DNA of 64,000 nt from Asparagopsis taxiformis. Taxonomy: Eukaryota; Rhodophyta; Florideophyceae; Bonnemaisoniales; Bonnemaisoniaceae. Below the pieces are notes generated by a model that saw only the letters and a list, made by a program, of their open reading frames with translations, had not been told where the DNA came from and did no database searches. Location: positions 1-64,000 of the forward strand of contig JALQPE010000601.1 of the NCBI GenBank assembly GCA_030407315.1. Reading direction: 5' to 3'. Below, piece by piece: positions 1 through 8,893 of the stretch. Numbering within the stretch: position 1 is the first letter of the stretch; every line of letters starts with the position of its first letter. The translations under genes and the position numbers were made by a program.

Positions 1-162
1 GTGAAGCGGTAGGAGGCGTAGTAGCCTGAGGCGTTGGAGCCTGTCTTGAATAGATAAGAGTCTTGTTGTTGACTTGTCGTAGCGGTTTTGTCGTCGTCTG
101 GGTGAATTGATTGGCGGTAGTTGCGTCGCCGTGGTTTGAATAATTATGATGCAGCGGTGCTC

Positions 163-208
163 GTGAGAATCGAACTCACGCAGTCCGGTTAGCGTAACGG
201 CCCATAAC
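163..208 (-). promoter_or_regulatory. Primer-binding site, half initiator tRNA-Met type
   Basis: Directly inside the LTR the minus strand reads GTTATGGGCC, the complement of the anticodon loop and stem of initiator tRNA-Met. Complementarity seems to continue toward the D arm (ACGCT, CTGCG). Copia and Ty5 are known to prime from an internally cut tRNA-iMet, which fits. The innermost part (163-179) is also a perfect 5-bp stem with a 7-base loop, GTGAG/TTCGATT/CTCAC on the minus strand. That looks like a tRNA T arm or B box, but no acceptor stem pairs around it. Confidence 0.55.
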
Positions 209-284
209 GTTAGACTATAAGAATGTTGTGCCTGCGCAGACACTAGAGTTGGCATGTCGCCTGGTTATATGAATTATCCCAACA
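208..284 (-). repeat. Short LTR (about 77 bp), left copia element
   Basis: On the minus strand it begins TGTTGGGATA and ends near AGTCTAAC, so it has the TG start; the expected final A after CTAAC is changed to G. It matches the 77-bp LTR at 6453-6529 almost base for base and the diverged solo LTR at 61714-61814. At under 100 bp it is unusually short for a copia LTR. Confidence 0.7.
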
Positions 285-1845
285 AAAGAGTGTCAAAAAT
301 TTAGGGAGATCGAACATTTGAGACACTGAGATCAACATATACACTACTGAATCGCGGAGTGTCCGATCGTTGAATGTCCACACACGACTCTTCACTCGGC
401 GTATGTACTTCAAGCTGACGAGTTTTGAGCCATTGTTGAGCGTATTCACCGTGTGCGCAGCGGAGTTCAGGCGATGGTCGGAGTCCTGGGCAGCGCTTGT
501 TTGGGATAGTTGAGCACGTTGATAGCGGATGTTTGACGCTGGCCAGCATGCAAAAGTGTGCGCATCCATCCACCCGTCGCGCAGCGTCCACAGCAACATG
601 TGGTCTGCAGCGGTAGTAGGTGAGCAATGCGCTCGACGCATTTATTGCAACTGCATCTGACGGCAGATGCCGATTGCGTCCACGTGACTAGAATTGTTAT
701 GTGTGTTCTTGTGTGGATACATGCGTTTGGCAGTTTTTTCCAGATGCATCGTGTATTCACGCTGCGCAATACGTTCCATCAGCGTATCGTTGGACACATC
801 CATCTGGTGGGCTAAATCTAGTTCCCACATGCGCTTCGCTCGCTCTTTTGTACTCTCAGCGCTGGTTGATATGCATTGCGCCTGCATGATCTCAACACGT
901 GCATCGTTGTTCCTCGAGAACGAATAGTTTATCCAGACTGCGTCAGCACCGTTGGTCTTCTTAGCACCTCATTCAAGTACTACGAAGCATGATACTGAAA
1001 CGTTATCCATGACCGTGTTTATTGATAAATGCTATAGTGGGACAAGTAGTCTATAATTGGTCATCGTTTTCACTGCGTCCCAAACTCCCACACACTCCAG
1101 TTCCATGCTCGTATGGTCATCGGTACATACCACTACATGATGACCGTTTCATCTTCGACATCACCGCTCATCCAGTCTGTAGACCGACATTCCCATCGCT
1201 CCTACCCTCGCTGCTTCGCCCCTCCCATCCAACTCGATGATCCAATGTTCCATTGTGGTAGAACACATCCGCAAACCAACTGATCAGGTGCATTGGTGTG
1301 CTTCATCGTCGCCAGTTACTCAATTTAATATTTGTTGGGGACAAACCGTCCCCGAACCGTGGACGCGCTTAATGTATTCTTCTTCCTGCCATCCCTAGCA
1401 ATGCATTCAGATGGGATATGTGCTGCCCTCTCTCTCACTGCGCTCGTTCATGTGCAAGTGCGCGAGGGATGGTTGCCAACATAAACTGTCTCTACCTCGT
1501 ACCTGCATGCACCAGCTCATGCGATCCAGCCAATACAAACGCCACTCCTACTGCCTCACTATGCACTTCACGTCTGCTAGAGCGCCATGAACGGAAGGAA
1601 ACGTTCTTTCACTAAGTGCATCGTCATCTATTCAAGCATCCCTTCCAGTCATACGGCGATACAACCAAGCTGTCGCGACGCTCTCTTGGATTGCGCGATA
1701 CACAGCAATGAACTGCATTTCAAAGCAGATCAGGTTGTTGACCGCATCGCGATCAACCGCAGACTCTGCAATGCACACGCAGGTATCGAGTGCGATAGGT
1801 TGGCATGAATCGTTTGTGGCTTGACTGCGATTGTTCGCGACGCTC
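285..1845. repeat. Dispersed repeat, copy A (matches copy B 33016-34590)
   Basis: Sequence from AAAGAGTGTC to about 1845 matches 33016-34590 closely at first (near-identical to about 1000, mostly single-base indels) and less well after about 1250. Reading frames present in one copy are broken in the other by these indels, so I do not call a gene here. The left boundary is the inserted copia LTR; copies B and C show what lay further left. I see no protein domain on either strand. Confidence 0.75.
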
Positions 1846-1899
1846 GAGTTGGTCAAATGCCAACAACCATGCCGACGTATTAGCTTGACATGCGGACGG

Positions 1900-2115
1900 G
1901 AATTTGTAATTTTGGCAATTTCTATCGGAATACGCACTGAGGTAGTGAGCTTACAAGGAACCAAGTAAACATTGCATCTTCAGAGTGGCACGATGAGTGG
2001 CACGAGTGTGCATCTGTCGCTGATCGGTGTCTTGCAACATGGGGCGCACGATGCAGATTAGATGTGGTCCGCGTGCGCTTCATCGACCTGTCTCCGGGCG
2101 CCGACGGGTAGAATC
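1900..2115. repeat. Segment duplicated at 11715-11945
   Basis: The block around GGTCTTGCAACATGGGGCGC (2031-2050 region) recurs around 11845 with the same flanking order: a GAGTGGCAC motif upstream and GGGCGCTGACGGG-like sequence downstream. Together with the 2455-2790/12955-13310 pair in the same order, it marks a segmental duplication that included the upstream region of the NLR gene. No gene is recognised in it. Confidence 0.6.
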
Positions 2116-2454
2116 AGTTCATTTTCTCGTTTCCCTCCCACCATCGTGCTTGTATCCTCAAGTGTTCATAGATTATTCGGGCAGCTACCGGGAGCCGCAT
2201 CGGTAAAAAGCTGCTGCACGCATTTGGGCTGAAGGACTACATACCTCGCACCCACCCAAGGCATCATTGCCGGATACAGTCTTTCGGCTGCGATTCATGG
2301 GGATTTGGCGTAATCGGCAATGGCAGCGACATGTTTGCCACAATCGCAACGTGACTACACACTCGGACGACTTGGCCTCAACTGTTCGCAATATCGCCAG
2401 AACGTGGCAATAAATTGGGGACAGCGTCAATTCATGTCCCGCATCTGCCCGAGT

Positions 2455-2790
2455 TGAATGATTCAAATTAGATGAGTACACTATTCTATGCATCTGGCGA
2501 TAGTGTACCCCATGGTACACTTTGTGCCATGCACCGTGAGGCAGTGTACACGAACCGTAGTCCCGGTATACGTTCCGGATGATACATGGACGACTACCCG
2601 AATACATCCAATAGAAACATAGTATGTTCAATCTCTGCAAACAGGGTGCAGACACGTGGACGACTTCCGACACGTCATAATGGCCCTTCAGCATGAGTTG
2701 GAACCGAGATATTTTACGATACTCCCAGTTCTGCCTCTAATTAATACGCCTCCTCCCTCTTATACAGAGTATACTCGGTGGCAGCAATGC
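2455..2790. repeat. NLR upstream segment duplicated at 12955-13310
   Basis: About 330 bp including AGTGTACACGAACC, CCCGAATACATCCAATAGAA and GGGTGCAGACACGTGGACGA occur again near 13 kb. On the minus strand both copies could encode related peptides (HVSAPCL, FYWMYSG, YGSCTLPHG, VYSSNLN), but the second copy needs a frameshift. I regard coding as unproven. The segment lies about 0.6-0.9 kb upstream of the NLR start candidate, so it may be NLR promoter or leader DNA. Confidence 0.65.
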
Positions 2791-2817
2791 GCTATCTCGT
2801 TCCCTGTCTCGCAACTT

Positions 2818-3330
2818 GCTGAGCAAACTGTTCCTATCAATCCATCTACTTCCGCTCCGTTACTTCGAGCAGCACACAACACTTGCATCAACTCCGCGCA
2901 GCCCAACACTGCACTGCACCGCACTAGCACCACATCACACATCGCACCACAACTCGGCTCACAACTCTTCCGCGTTCGTACCGTCCATACGCCAACCGCC
3001 CATTGCTTCCATCCTTCCTTGCCTCCCCGTTCGTGCCATTCACCTCGTCACTGACAATCTTCTCCCCACCAGCTGCCTCAACTATTTCTATCAATCCATC
3101 CTTCTCCGCTCTTTTACTTCGCTCTCCAAACCATATTAGCAGGAATACCGCGTAACGCCGTACCTCAAATCATCTCAGCTCGCGCCACTTCTCTACTTCT
3201 CGACTTGCAACTCTTTCCTTCTTGTACCATCCATACACCCAACGCCCACCACATCTATCTTTGCCTCTCCATCCGTACCATTCAGCTCTCCGACTAACAA
3301 TCTTCTCTCTCTTCCCTCCGCCCACACTTC
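2818..3330 (+). repeat. Tandem duplication (about 245-255 bp, two diverged copies) upstream of the NLR gene
   Basis: The motif order TCCTATCAATCCATC, CGTACCGTCCATACGCCAAC, CCATTCACC, ACAATCTTCTC seen at 2830-3065 is repeated at 3085-3310 with substitutions. The segment is C/T-rich and G-poor on the plus strand, like a transcribed leader, and ends just before the start candidate at 3338. No other feature is seen between 1846 and 3337 apart from the two duplicated segments listed separately. Confidence 0.5.
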
Positions 3331-3746
3331 TAGTATCATGGATCATTCCTTCTCTCAACCAGACCATCCCGTTCCCAACTCCACCCGCTCCAACACCGCC
3401 ACTCCACCGTCCCATCCAGTCTCTACATCTGACCACGCCATCAAACGACCTCTGCCCCTCCCGCCGTAGCTGATTCCGCGCACACCGAGTCCCATCCACC
3501 GACCCAGCCCCCATCATCTCCCTCACTCCACCCAGTGTCCCACCCATCTCACCCGCTTCCCCACTCCACTCCCGCATTGTCTCCCGCCCAACCATCACGT
3601 ACCCCACAGCCCGCCGTCTTTCACGTCCCCCGAAATTCCCGCCAGACTGTCCTAGACTTTTCCCGAAACTCCCGCACTCCAGAAAGCAGGCCAAGCACGC
3701 CCTCCTGTCCGATGACCCAAACAATAACGCCATAGCTCTCGTCGGC

Positions 3747-6527
3747 ATGGGTGGCACAGGGAAAACTACTATTCTGCGCGCCCTCGGCAGACGTGTAGAC
3801 GTTTGGCAAAAGTTCCCGGACGGCGTGTGGTTCATTGAACTCGGTCACGACGCCAAAGTGCAGAGGCTGTTGGACCAGCTGGAGCAGATTGTCGCTGAAG
3901 CATTCCCAGATTTCCTCCCCAAATTCGTTCAACTCACTGCAAAAGACAACACTCATGTGAACATGATAGAGAAACTGGTTGACCTACTCGTTCCGAAGCG
4001 CTTTCTCCTCATCTTTGACGACTTGTGGGATTTCGATCCCACTGTCTACAAGCTGGTAGACACAGCGTGCAAAGCTGTCCAGGAAATGGATGGAGGAAGT
4101 TGCAAGGTGCTGACGTCGACTCGGAATGAGGCGATAGGTCGTTTACCGACGCATGATTTGTCAATTGGAGTGAGTCCTGCAGATGTGCGTAGGGAGACAT
4201 GCATCGCAATTCTGTGCGGGTATGCTGGGATCGACTGTACCAGGCTTGCGTCGTGGTCATCGGGCAATCGTGATGCACTGGATAGCATTGTTGACCTATG
4301 TGCAGGACTACCACTGGCACTGAGTATAGCTGGGTCTGGGATGCAAGAAGTGAATGGTCGATGCACAGATGCGAGTGGGCCGAATGCCATTGTGCAATAC
4401 TGGGAGAGTCTGAAGCGGAGTAGTGTAGAACTGCGTGATGAAGAGAGTGGGAGTAGACACGGGGGGCTGGATGCAGCTATCCAGACGAGCTTAGGGTCGC
4501 TGGAGAGAGGGTGGAAGGGGAAGAGCATGGGGGTGGGGGAGATGTTTCGATCGTTTTGCGTAGTGGAAAAGCAGATGTGTGTTCCATTGTGTGTGATCGA
4601 GAAGATATGGGGCGTAGAAGATGTGCTAGCAAGGGTGAGGATGTTTTCGAGACACAGTTTAGTATCACTGGATGAAGATGAGGGAGGGCTAGTGATGGGG
4701 ATCCGACTCCATGATCTTGTTCACGATGTGTGTGTAGAAATGGCGGAGGGGAAGGAGGGAGTACGAGGGTGGCATTGTCGGGTCGTGGATGGATACCGGA
4801 GATCACTACGGACTAGTCAAGGGGTTGCTGAAGATCATGCATCGAATGAAGTAGGATCGAGTACCGAGAGTGAAGAAGAAGAATGGTGGAAACTGAAGGG
4901 GACAGAGAAGTACATGAGCGACAACGTGGTACGACACCTACTCGGAGCTGGGCGGGTGAGTGCGACGCTGAAGTTGTTGACGGATTATCGATGGATCGAG
5001 AAGATGAATAAGGATGAAGAGCGAGCACCGTTCCAGAAGGTCATCGGCGAGCTGGAACTGGTGCGAAGGCATTTGGAGGAAGAAGAGAAGACGGAAATTG
5101 GAAGAAGAATAGTCAGCGATTTGGATGTTGTAGCAAGAGTAATGGAGCGTTGCATGGCGCCGTATTGTATGAAGAATCGCAAAGAATGTACGTTTCAACT
5201 ATTTGGGCGATTGCGCGATGTTGTTAGCGAGAGTGGGTTGGTAGAGCGAATATTGTGTAGTATTGAGAGATATGCGGAGCGGCCTTGGGCTCGTTGTGGG
5301 CCTGGAGTGTTGAGGAGTGGGAGAAGCTTGTTGCGACGTGTACTGGAGGTAGAGGACGAGGGAGAATGCATGTGTGTGAGTGGGGGAGGGGAAGAAGTGA
5401 TTGTGGGAGGGCGGAGGGGGAAGATTTGGGTGTTGGATGGCCGAGATGGGAGGGTGAAGAGGACTCTAGTCGGAGGCAACCGTAGTCATATCGTGGGTGT
5501 GTATTTCGACTGCATTTCGGGGTTGATGTACTCATGCGATAGAAGAGGACAAGTCACGATATGGAAAGGGGTGAAGAAGTTACAATCGATACAAGCTCAA
5601 GTAGAAGACTGGAAAGAGAAGATCGGTTGTATGCAAGTGTTACCGTCGTCGAAGAAAGTGGTTCTGGGAACTACTGAAGGACGACTACTGGTTCTAGATA
5701 CAACGAGCGGGAGAGTAGTTCGAACTGTCGCCGCGCATTCTGATCGAGTGACTTCGCTGGCAATGGGAGGAAGCGAAACTGTGATGGTGTCTGAGTCGTA
5801 TGGAAGGATTCGTGCATGGAATACGACAATCTTTGACGAAAGCGGCACTGTATTCAAGGGGCTCAAAGGAATGGCGAAATGCGTAGCGTTAAGCGGTGAT
5901 GGGAGGCTACTGGCCTCAGGGTCGTGGGAGGATAAAAACGTTCAGCTCTGGGACGTGCAGAGTGGCGAGCAACTATGGACATCGCCTCACGAGTACTTGG
6001 GACGAGCAGATTGCGTACTGTTCAGCGCCGATGGGCGTATGTTGTATTCTATCCACAGGGGAGAAAAGAAGGTATGGCAGGTGATGAATGGTGGCCGTGA
6101 CGTGTCACTGGCGTACACTTTCTCCTTTCCGTCGCCTTTTGATCTCCGATCGGTCGGTCTGGGAGATGGCCCGGAACTTTTCTTGTTGACGGCAAATCGA
6201 GTACAAGTTTGGGATGCGCGACCATCGGGCAGCAGTGACAATTCGGTCGACACATTTCTTCCGCACATGTGGAGATTTGGAGTTTCTGAGGATGGATTGA
6301 CAATGTTGACGTGCAATATCGTGTCGAGACGGATGGAGATACGCAACGTGTGTGACGTGTCGGAGCGCATCGATCTCGTCATTTCCAGTTTCAAATTCCA
6401 CCGGCGTAATCACGCGGAGGTTGGTTTTCCATATTCTCTGGCCGTATCAAACTGTTGGGATATTCATATAACCAGGCGACATGCCAACTCTAGTGTCTGC
6501 GCAGGCACAACATTCTTTATAGTCTAA
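3747..6527 (+). CDS. NB-ARC plus WD40 part of the NLR gene (longest intact frame)
   Basis: Numbering from the ATG at 3747: the P-loop GGTGKTT is residues 2-8 and is preceded in frame by AIALVGM, so the true protein starts upstream. Walker B is FLLIFDDLWD (86-95), RNBS-B-like KVLTSTRNE (120-128), GLPLAL 187-192 and an MHD-position motif LHDLVHD 321-327. These are the standard NB-ARC landmarks in the right order. After an alpha-helical stretch, WD40-type strands start near residue 530, with repeats ending RIRAWN, VQLWDV, KVWQV and VQVWDA. The frame is true gene sequence to 6452; the last 24 or so residues come from the inserted LTR. Upstream, frame 0 stays open to a stop at 3471 with no ATG, so the N-terminus needs a frameshift or an intron. 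APAF1-like NB-ARC/WD40 is the closest known layout. Confidence 0.85.
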   Translation: MGGTGKTTILRALGRRVDVWQKFPDGVWFIELGHDAKVQRLLDQLEQIVAEAFPDFLPKFVQLTAKDNTHVNMIEKLVDLLVPKRFLLIFDDLWDFDPTVYKLVDTACKAVQEMDGGSCKVLTSTRNEAIGRLPTHDLSIGVSPADVRRETCIAILCGYAGIDCTRLASWSSGNRDALDSIVDLCAGLPLALSIAGSGMQEVNGRCTDASGPNAIVQYWESLKRSSVELRDEESGSRHGGLDAAIQTSLGSLERGWKGKSMGVGEMFRSFCVVEKQMCVPLCVIEKIWGVEDVLARVRMFSRHSLVSLDEDEGGLVMGIRLHDLVHDVCVEMAEGKEGVRGWHCRVVDGYRRSLRTSQGVAEDHASNEVGSSTESEEEEWWKLKGTEKYMSDNVVRHLLGAGRVSATLKLLTDYRWIEKMNKDEERAPFQKVIGELELVRRHLEEEEKTEIGRRIVSDLDVVARVMERCMAPYCMKNRKECTFQLFGRLRDVVSESGLVERILCSIERYAERPWARCGPGVLRSGRSLLRRVLEVEDEGECMCVSGGGEEVIVGGRRGKIWVLDGRDGRVKRTLVGGNRSHIVGVYFDCISGLMYSCDRRGQVTIWKGVKKLQSIQAQVEDWKEKIGCMQVLPSSKKVVLGTTEGRLLVLDTTSGRVVRTVAAHSDRVTSLAMGGSETVMVSESYGRIRAWNTTIFDESGTVFKGLKGMAKCVALSGDGRLLASGSWEDKNVQLWDVQSGEQLWTSPHEYLGRADCVLFSADGRMLYSIHRGEKKVWQVMNGGRDVSLAYTFSFPSPFDLRSVGLGDGPELFLLTANRVQVWDARPSGSSDNSVDTFLPHMWRFGVSEDGLTMLTCNIVSRRMEIRNVCDVSERIDLVISSFKFHRRNHAEVGFPYSLAVSNCWDIHITRRHANSSVCAGTTFFIV
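6376..6452 (+). repeat. 77-bp gene segment, first copy (duplicated at 8109-8185)
   Basis: The segment starts TCGTCATTTCCAG and ends CCGTATCAAAC and is identical by eye to 8109-8185. It is coding sequence of the NLR (peptide ISSFKFHRR through SLAVSN). The two copies bracket the inserted copia remnant exactly. At 77 bp this is far longer than the 5-bp duplication a copia integrase makes. Confidence 0.9.
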
Positions 6528-6529
6528 CA
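6453..6529 (+). repeat. Short 5' LTR (77 bp) of the chimeric copia element
   Basis: Begins TGTTGGGATATTCATATAAC and ends TATAGTCTAACA, with TG/CA ends and inverted TGTT/AACA tips. It matches the LTR at 208-284 in the opposite orientation. Confidence 0.8.
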
Positions 6530-6570
6530 GGTTATGGACCCAAAACGCTAACCACTACGCCCTCAGCACA
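6530..6570 (+). promoter_or_regulatory. Extended half-tRNA-iMet primer-binding site
   Basis: Immediately after the LTR the sequence GGTTATGGACCCAAAACGCT continues as AACCACTACGCCCTCAGCAC. This resembles the reverse complement of the whole 5' half of a eukaryotic initiator tRNA-Met, from the anticodon loop through the D arm to the acceptor strand. Conserved positions include GGTTATGG, CCCA, ACGCT and CGCC. A standard PBS would pair with only about 10-18 bases of the tRNA. Confidence 0.6.
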
Positions 6571-6899
6571 CCGCACAACACCCCAATCCCACCTCCCTTC
6601 TCCCACCAACACCATCCACGCGCGACGCCCTACACCGCCGTGAAGCATCAACATACACAACGTGCGACGCCCTACACCGCCGGATCACCCACCACAGCCG
6701 CCCCAACAGTTTCAAAACGATCCATCAACATTCCCAACCCTACCCACCCCCTCCCATTTCCCAGGCGGCCGAAGACCGCTCAACACGGCGACGTCGATAC
6801 GCCACACAACGGCGACGCCAACAGGAACTGGACAGACTCCCGGACGATCTCTTCGCACAAGCTACAATTGAAGAGGAACACAATACAACTCCGGCCGCT

Positions 6900-7600
6900 A
6901 TGGCAAACCAAACGCCCACACCCTCTGCCAACAACCCCAATCCCTCCCCGATACCCACAACCATCCCCCACTTCGAATTTCCCCCACTCACACACACAAA
7001 TCTCATCCAATGGTCCCTCAGCATCCGCAGTTATGCATCCATTCACAACATCACACCATACGTCATTGGCCCCACACCGCCCGAGCCCAAAGACGCAAAC
7101 GAACGCCAACTACACCACTACAGACTGTCCCTCGCTCGTCTCCTCATCGTCCCACACATTTCCCCACCCATACTCAAAAGTATTAGTCCAACAATACTAT
7201 CCGGACACCCCTCGGGCATCTACAACTTCCTCAAAGACAAACTCTCCATCATCCCACCGCAGCACACCGAAACCAACTTACGACTCACAGCCGCCAGACT
7301 CCAACACACACCCGGAACTCCCATCACAGAATATATCACAAGACACCGCGACCTCCGTGATACAATGCTACAGTCCGGATTTCCCAACATTGAAGATGAC
7401 ACCACAACCGTGCAGTTCGTGCTGGACGGACTTAAACATCTTCCCAGCTGGACACCACTAATACGCGAAGTGGCCAACTTTCACAACTTCCACAACGGTG
7501 AACGACCAAACTTGGAACTCGTATTCACGATGCTAGTAGAACATGAACAAGCCGTCCCCATCCAACCAGTAACTACAACACACCATCCACCGTTGCCTCC
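6900..7600 (+). CDS. Copia gag (5' part, remnant)
   Basis: The frame opening at ATG 6900 reads a gag-like protein: FEFPPLTHTNLIQW, then a helical capsid region with LRLTAARLQ, ITEYITRHRDLR and TTVQFVLDGLKHLPSWTPL. The same layout is seen in the gag regions at 35074-36119 and 54743-55216 (peptides such as AIKWQSSMTVMDYITQHQ). Gag forms the particle that packages element RNA. Coding makes sense to about 7600, after which the frame (open to 7871) runs into RNase H sequence in the wrong frame, so the end of the listed interval is the inferred deletion junction. Confidence 0.65.
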
Positions 7601-7930
7601 TATCCCACCGAACATACCCTATCCGCCTTCCACACTAGCCAACATGTATCATTCCTACGCAACATACTACAAGATCTGCGCCACCATAACAAGGCACCCA
7701 CACCCATATTCATGGATAACGCAGGCGCCATCACCACAGCTAACACGGAATTCCCCACCCCTAAATCGAAACATATCGATGTCAAATACCATTATCTCAA
7801 AGAAGAAATCCAGCGACAACATATCACACTACACCATACTCCATCCCACACCAACGCTGCCGACATCATGACCAAAGCACTCAAACCTGCTCAGTTCACA
7901 GAAAAACTACCTCTCCTACGACTCACATAG
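7600..7930 (+). pseudogene. Copia RNase H, C-terminal fragment
   Basis: In the frame ending at 7930 the peptide includes FHTSQHVSFLRNILQDL, FMDNAGAITTANTEFPTP, HIDVKYHYLKEE, NAADIMTKALKPAQF and KLPLLRLT. These are the conserved end of copia RNase H and match the last residues of the pol frames ending at 39205 and near 60280. Only this tail remains; the junction to gag lies near 7600 and must be an internal deletion. Confidence 0.8.
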
Positions 7931-7933
7931 CCC

Positions 7934-7981
7934 ACGGCGCGCGGCGACTGTCGGATGATCAATCCGTTATTTCCGCGCCGT
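7934..7981 (+). other. Hairpin at the RNase H end / 3' LTR boundary
   Basis: ACGGCGCG (7934-7941) pairs perfectly with CGCGCCGT (7974-7981). The loop holds GGCGAC followed by the LTR-like start TGTCGGATGATCA. The same architecture with changed but still pairing bases occurs at 39188-39231, 39596-39643 and 60300-60347. Confidence 0.6.
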
Positions 7982-8000
7982 GTCCACAGCGAGCCTACGT

Positions 8001-8108
8001 TGTCGGATGATCATACCACTAGCTGTAAGCACTAAGTCCACAGTATTTATACGCCGCCGATCACGCCGACTACAATAAAGTTATGTATCATCGTCTGCCT
8101 AGACAACA
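8001..8108 (+). repeat. 3' LTR-like end of the chimeric copia element
   Basis: Starts TGTCGGATGATCATACC, contains TACAATAAAG (a possible polyadenylation signal) and ends CTAGACAACA right before the second 77-bp gene copy. It has TG/CA ends but does not match the left LTR. A partial copy of its first 13 bases lies upstream at 7949. Confidence 0.6.
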
Positions 8109-8185
8109 TCGTCATTTCCAGTTTCAAATTCCACCGGCGTAATCACGCGGAGGTTGGTTTTCCATATTCTCTGGCCGTATCAAAC
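8109..8185 (+). repeat. 77-bp gene segment, second copy
   Basis: Identical by eye to 6376-6452. From here the NLR reading frame resumes: SLAVSN is followed by TQKFVAYSFD, which suits a WD40 strand better than the LTR-derived CWDIHITRR that follows the first copy. Confidence 0.9.
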
Positions 8186-8893
8186 ACCCAGAAATTCGTT
8201 GCATACTCCTTTGACCGCCGTTGTGCTGTTTACATCGCCAACGCGCTGAACGGAAATGTCTTGCGTACTCTCTCTGATCTTGAGGAATGGGCGTTATCGT
8301 TAACACGCGATGAACAAGATGCCCGATCAATTTTGACCAGTTCCGGTCATTCGAGTAGCACGCCACGAGTTGGACCAATCCGAGGTGTTGGAATACTGTC
8401 GTTCAGTTCAGACAGTAATGTGATTTCAGCTTTCGCAGCCGCAAACTGGGACCCGAACCCGGACCCGAACCGATCTTACAGGTATCTGACGACTGTCGAG
8501 ACAAAGTCTGTGGCTTGGAATATATCGTCAGGAGAACCTACGGACGAAACACATCTGAACGGCGATATTACCGCAACGAGTAGCACAGCTACCCCTCGCT
8601 TGGTCTGCAATGCGCAGTTTAACGGACAGTCCTTCTGTTTTCCACCAAATATCAAGTACGAACACGGCCAATCGTCATTCATTATAGCCACTGTGGAGGA
8701 TGGTGTGCGTGGAGCCCATTACGTCGCCAATACACGCCGATTACACATATCAACAGGGCAGGGGGGTATGTGCTATGTCGATCTAATCACTGACAACACC
8801 CAACTTCCGCCGCGCAATCCACCTCCTCTTCCACTTCTCCCCGAGCCTCTGCCATCCCCGTCAAAGAACCAAATCACAAATTCCGGACCTTAA
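8109..8893 (+). pseudogene. NLR gene, distal WD40 region and proline-rich linker
   Basis: Open in the frame of the original gene from the second 77-bp copy to the TAA at 8891. Early residues (VAYSFDRRCAVYIANALNG and similar) fit the last WD40 blades. The region GVGILSFSSDSNVISAFAA and later SFIIATVEDG also looks like beta-propeller strands. It ends in a proline-rich linker (LPPRNPPPLPLLPEPLPSPS). The TAA interrupts what would otherwise be a continuous frame into the TIR domain: ITNSGP, stop, ELSDVFINHAG. One base change would explain it; an intron or stop-codon readthrough are alternatives I cannot exclude. Confidence 0.7.

Larger units (their letters stand above)
1..284 (-). mobile_element. 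Ty1/Copia-type LTR retrotransposon, 5' end only (runs off left edge)
   Basis: Read on the minus strand this is the 5' end of a copia-like element: a short LTR (284 to 208), a primer-binding site starting GTTATGGGCC, and about 200 bases of leader that leave the window. The LTR and PBS match the element at 6453-6570 in inverted orientation. The outer LTR end sits inside repeat copy A, next to AAAGAGTG, where copies B and C read on without interruption. This shows a real insertion into that repeat. The second LTR and the target-site duplication lie outside the window. Confidence 0.7.
6453..8108 (+). mobile_element. Chimeric, internally deleted Ty1/Copia element inside the NLR gene
   Basis: Contents in order: a 77-bp LTR (6453-6529), an iMet-type PBS (6530-6570), a leader with short repeats (6590-6670 and 6776-6830), a gag frame (from 6900), the last part of RNase H (to 7930), a hairpin (7934-7981) and a different LTR-like end (8001-8108). 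Protease, integrase and most of reverse transcriptase are missing. The left LTR (TGTTGGG...CTAACA) and right LTR (TGTCGGATGA...GACAACA) are not the same sequence, so this is not one normal insertion. See the findings for a recombination model. Confidence 0.8.

Noticed and set aside
158..230. A tRNA gene on the minus strand, suggested by GTGAG/TTCGATT/CTCAC
   Set aside because: No acceptor stem pairs with GAGCACC and no valid anticodon arm forms. The adjoining sequence is better explained as LTR plus iMet-type primer-binding site, because an equivalent sequence follows the LTR at 6530.
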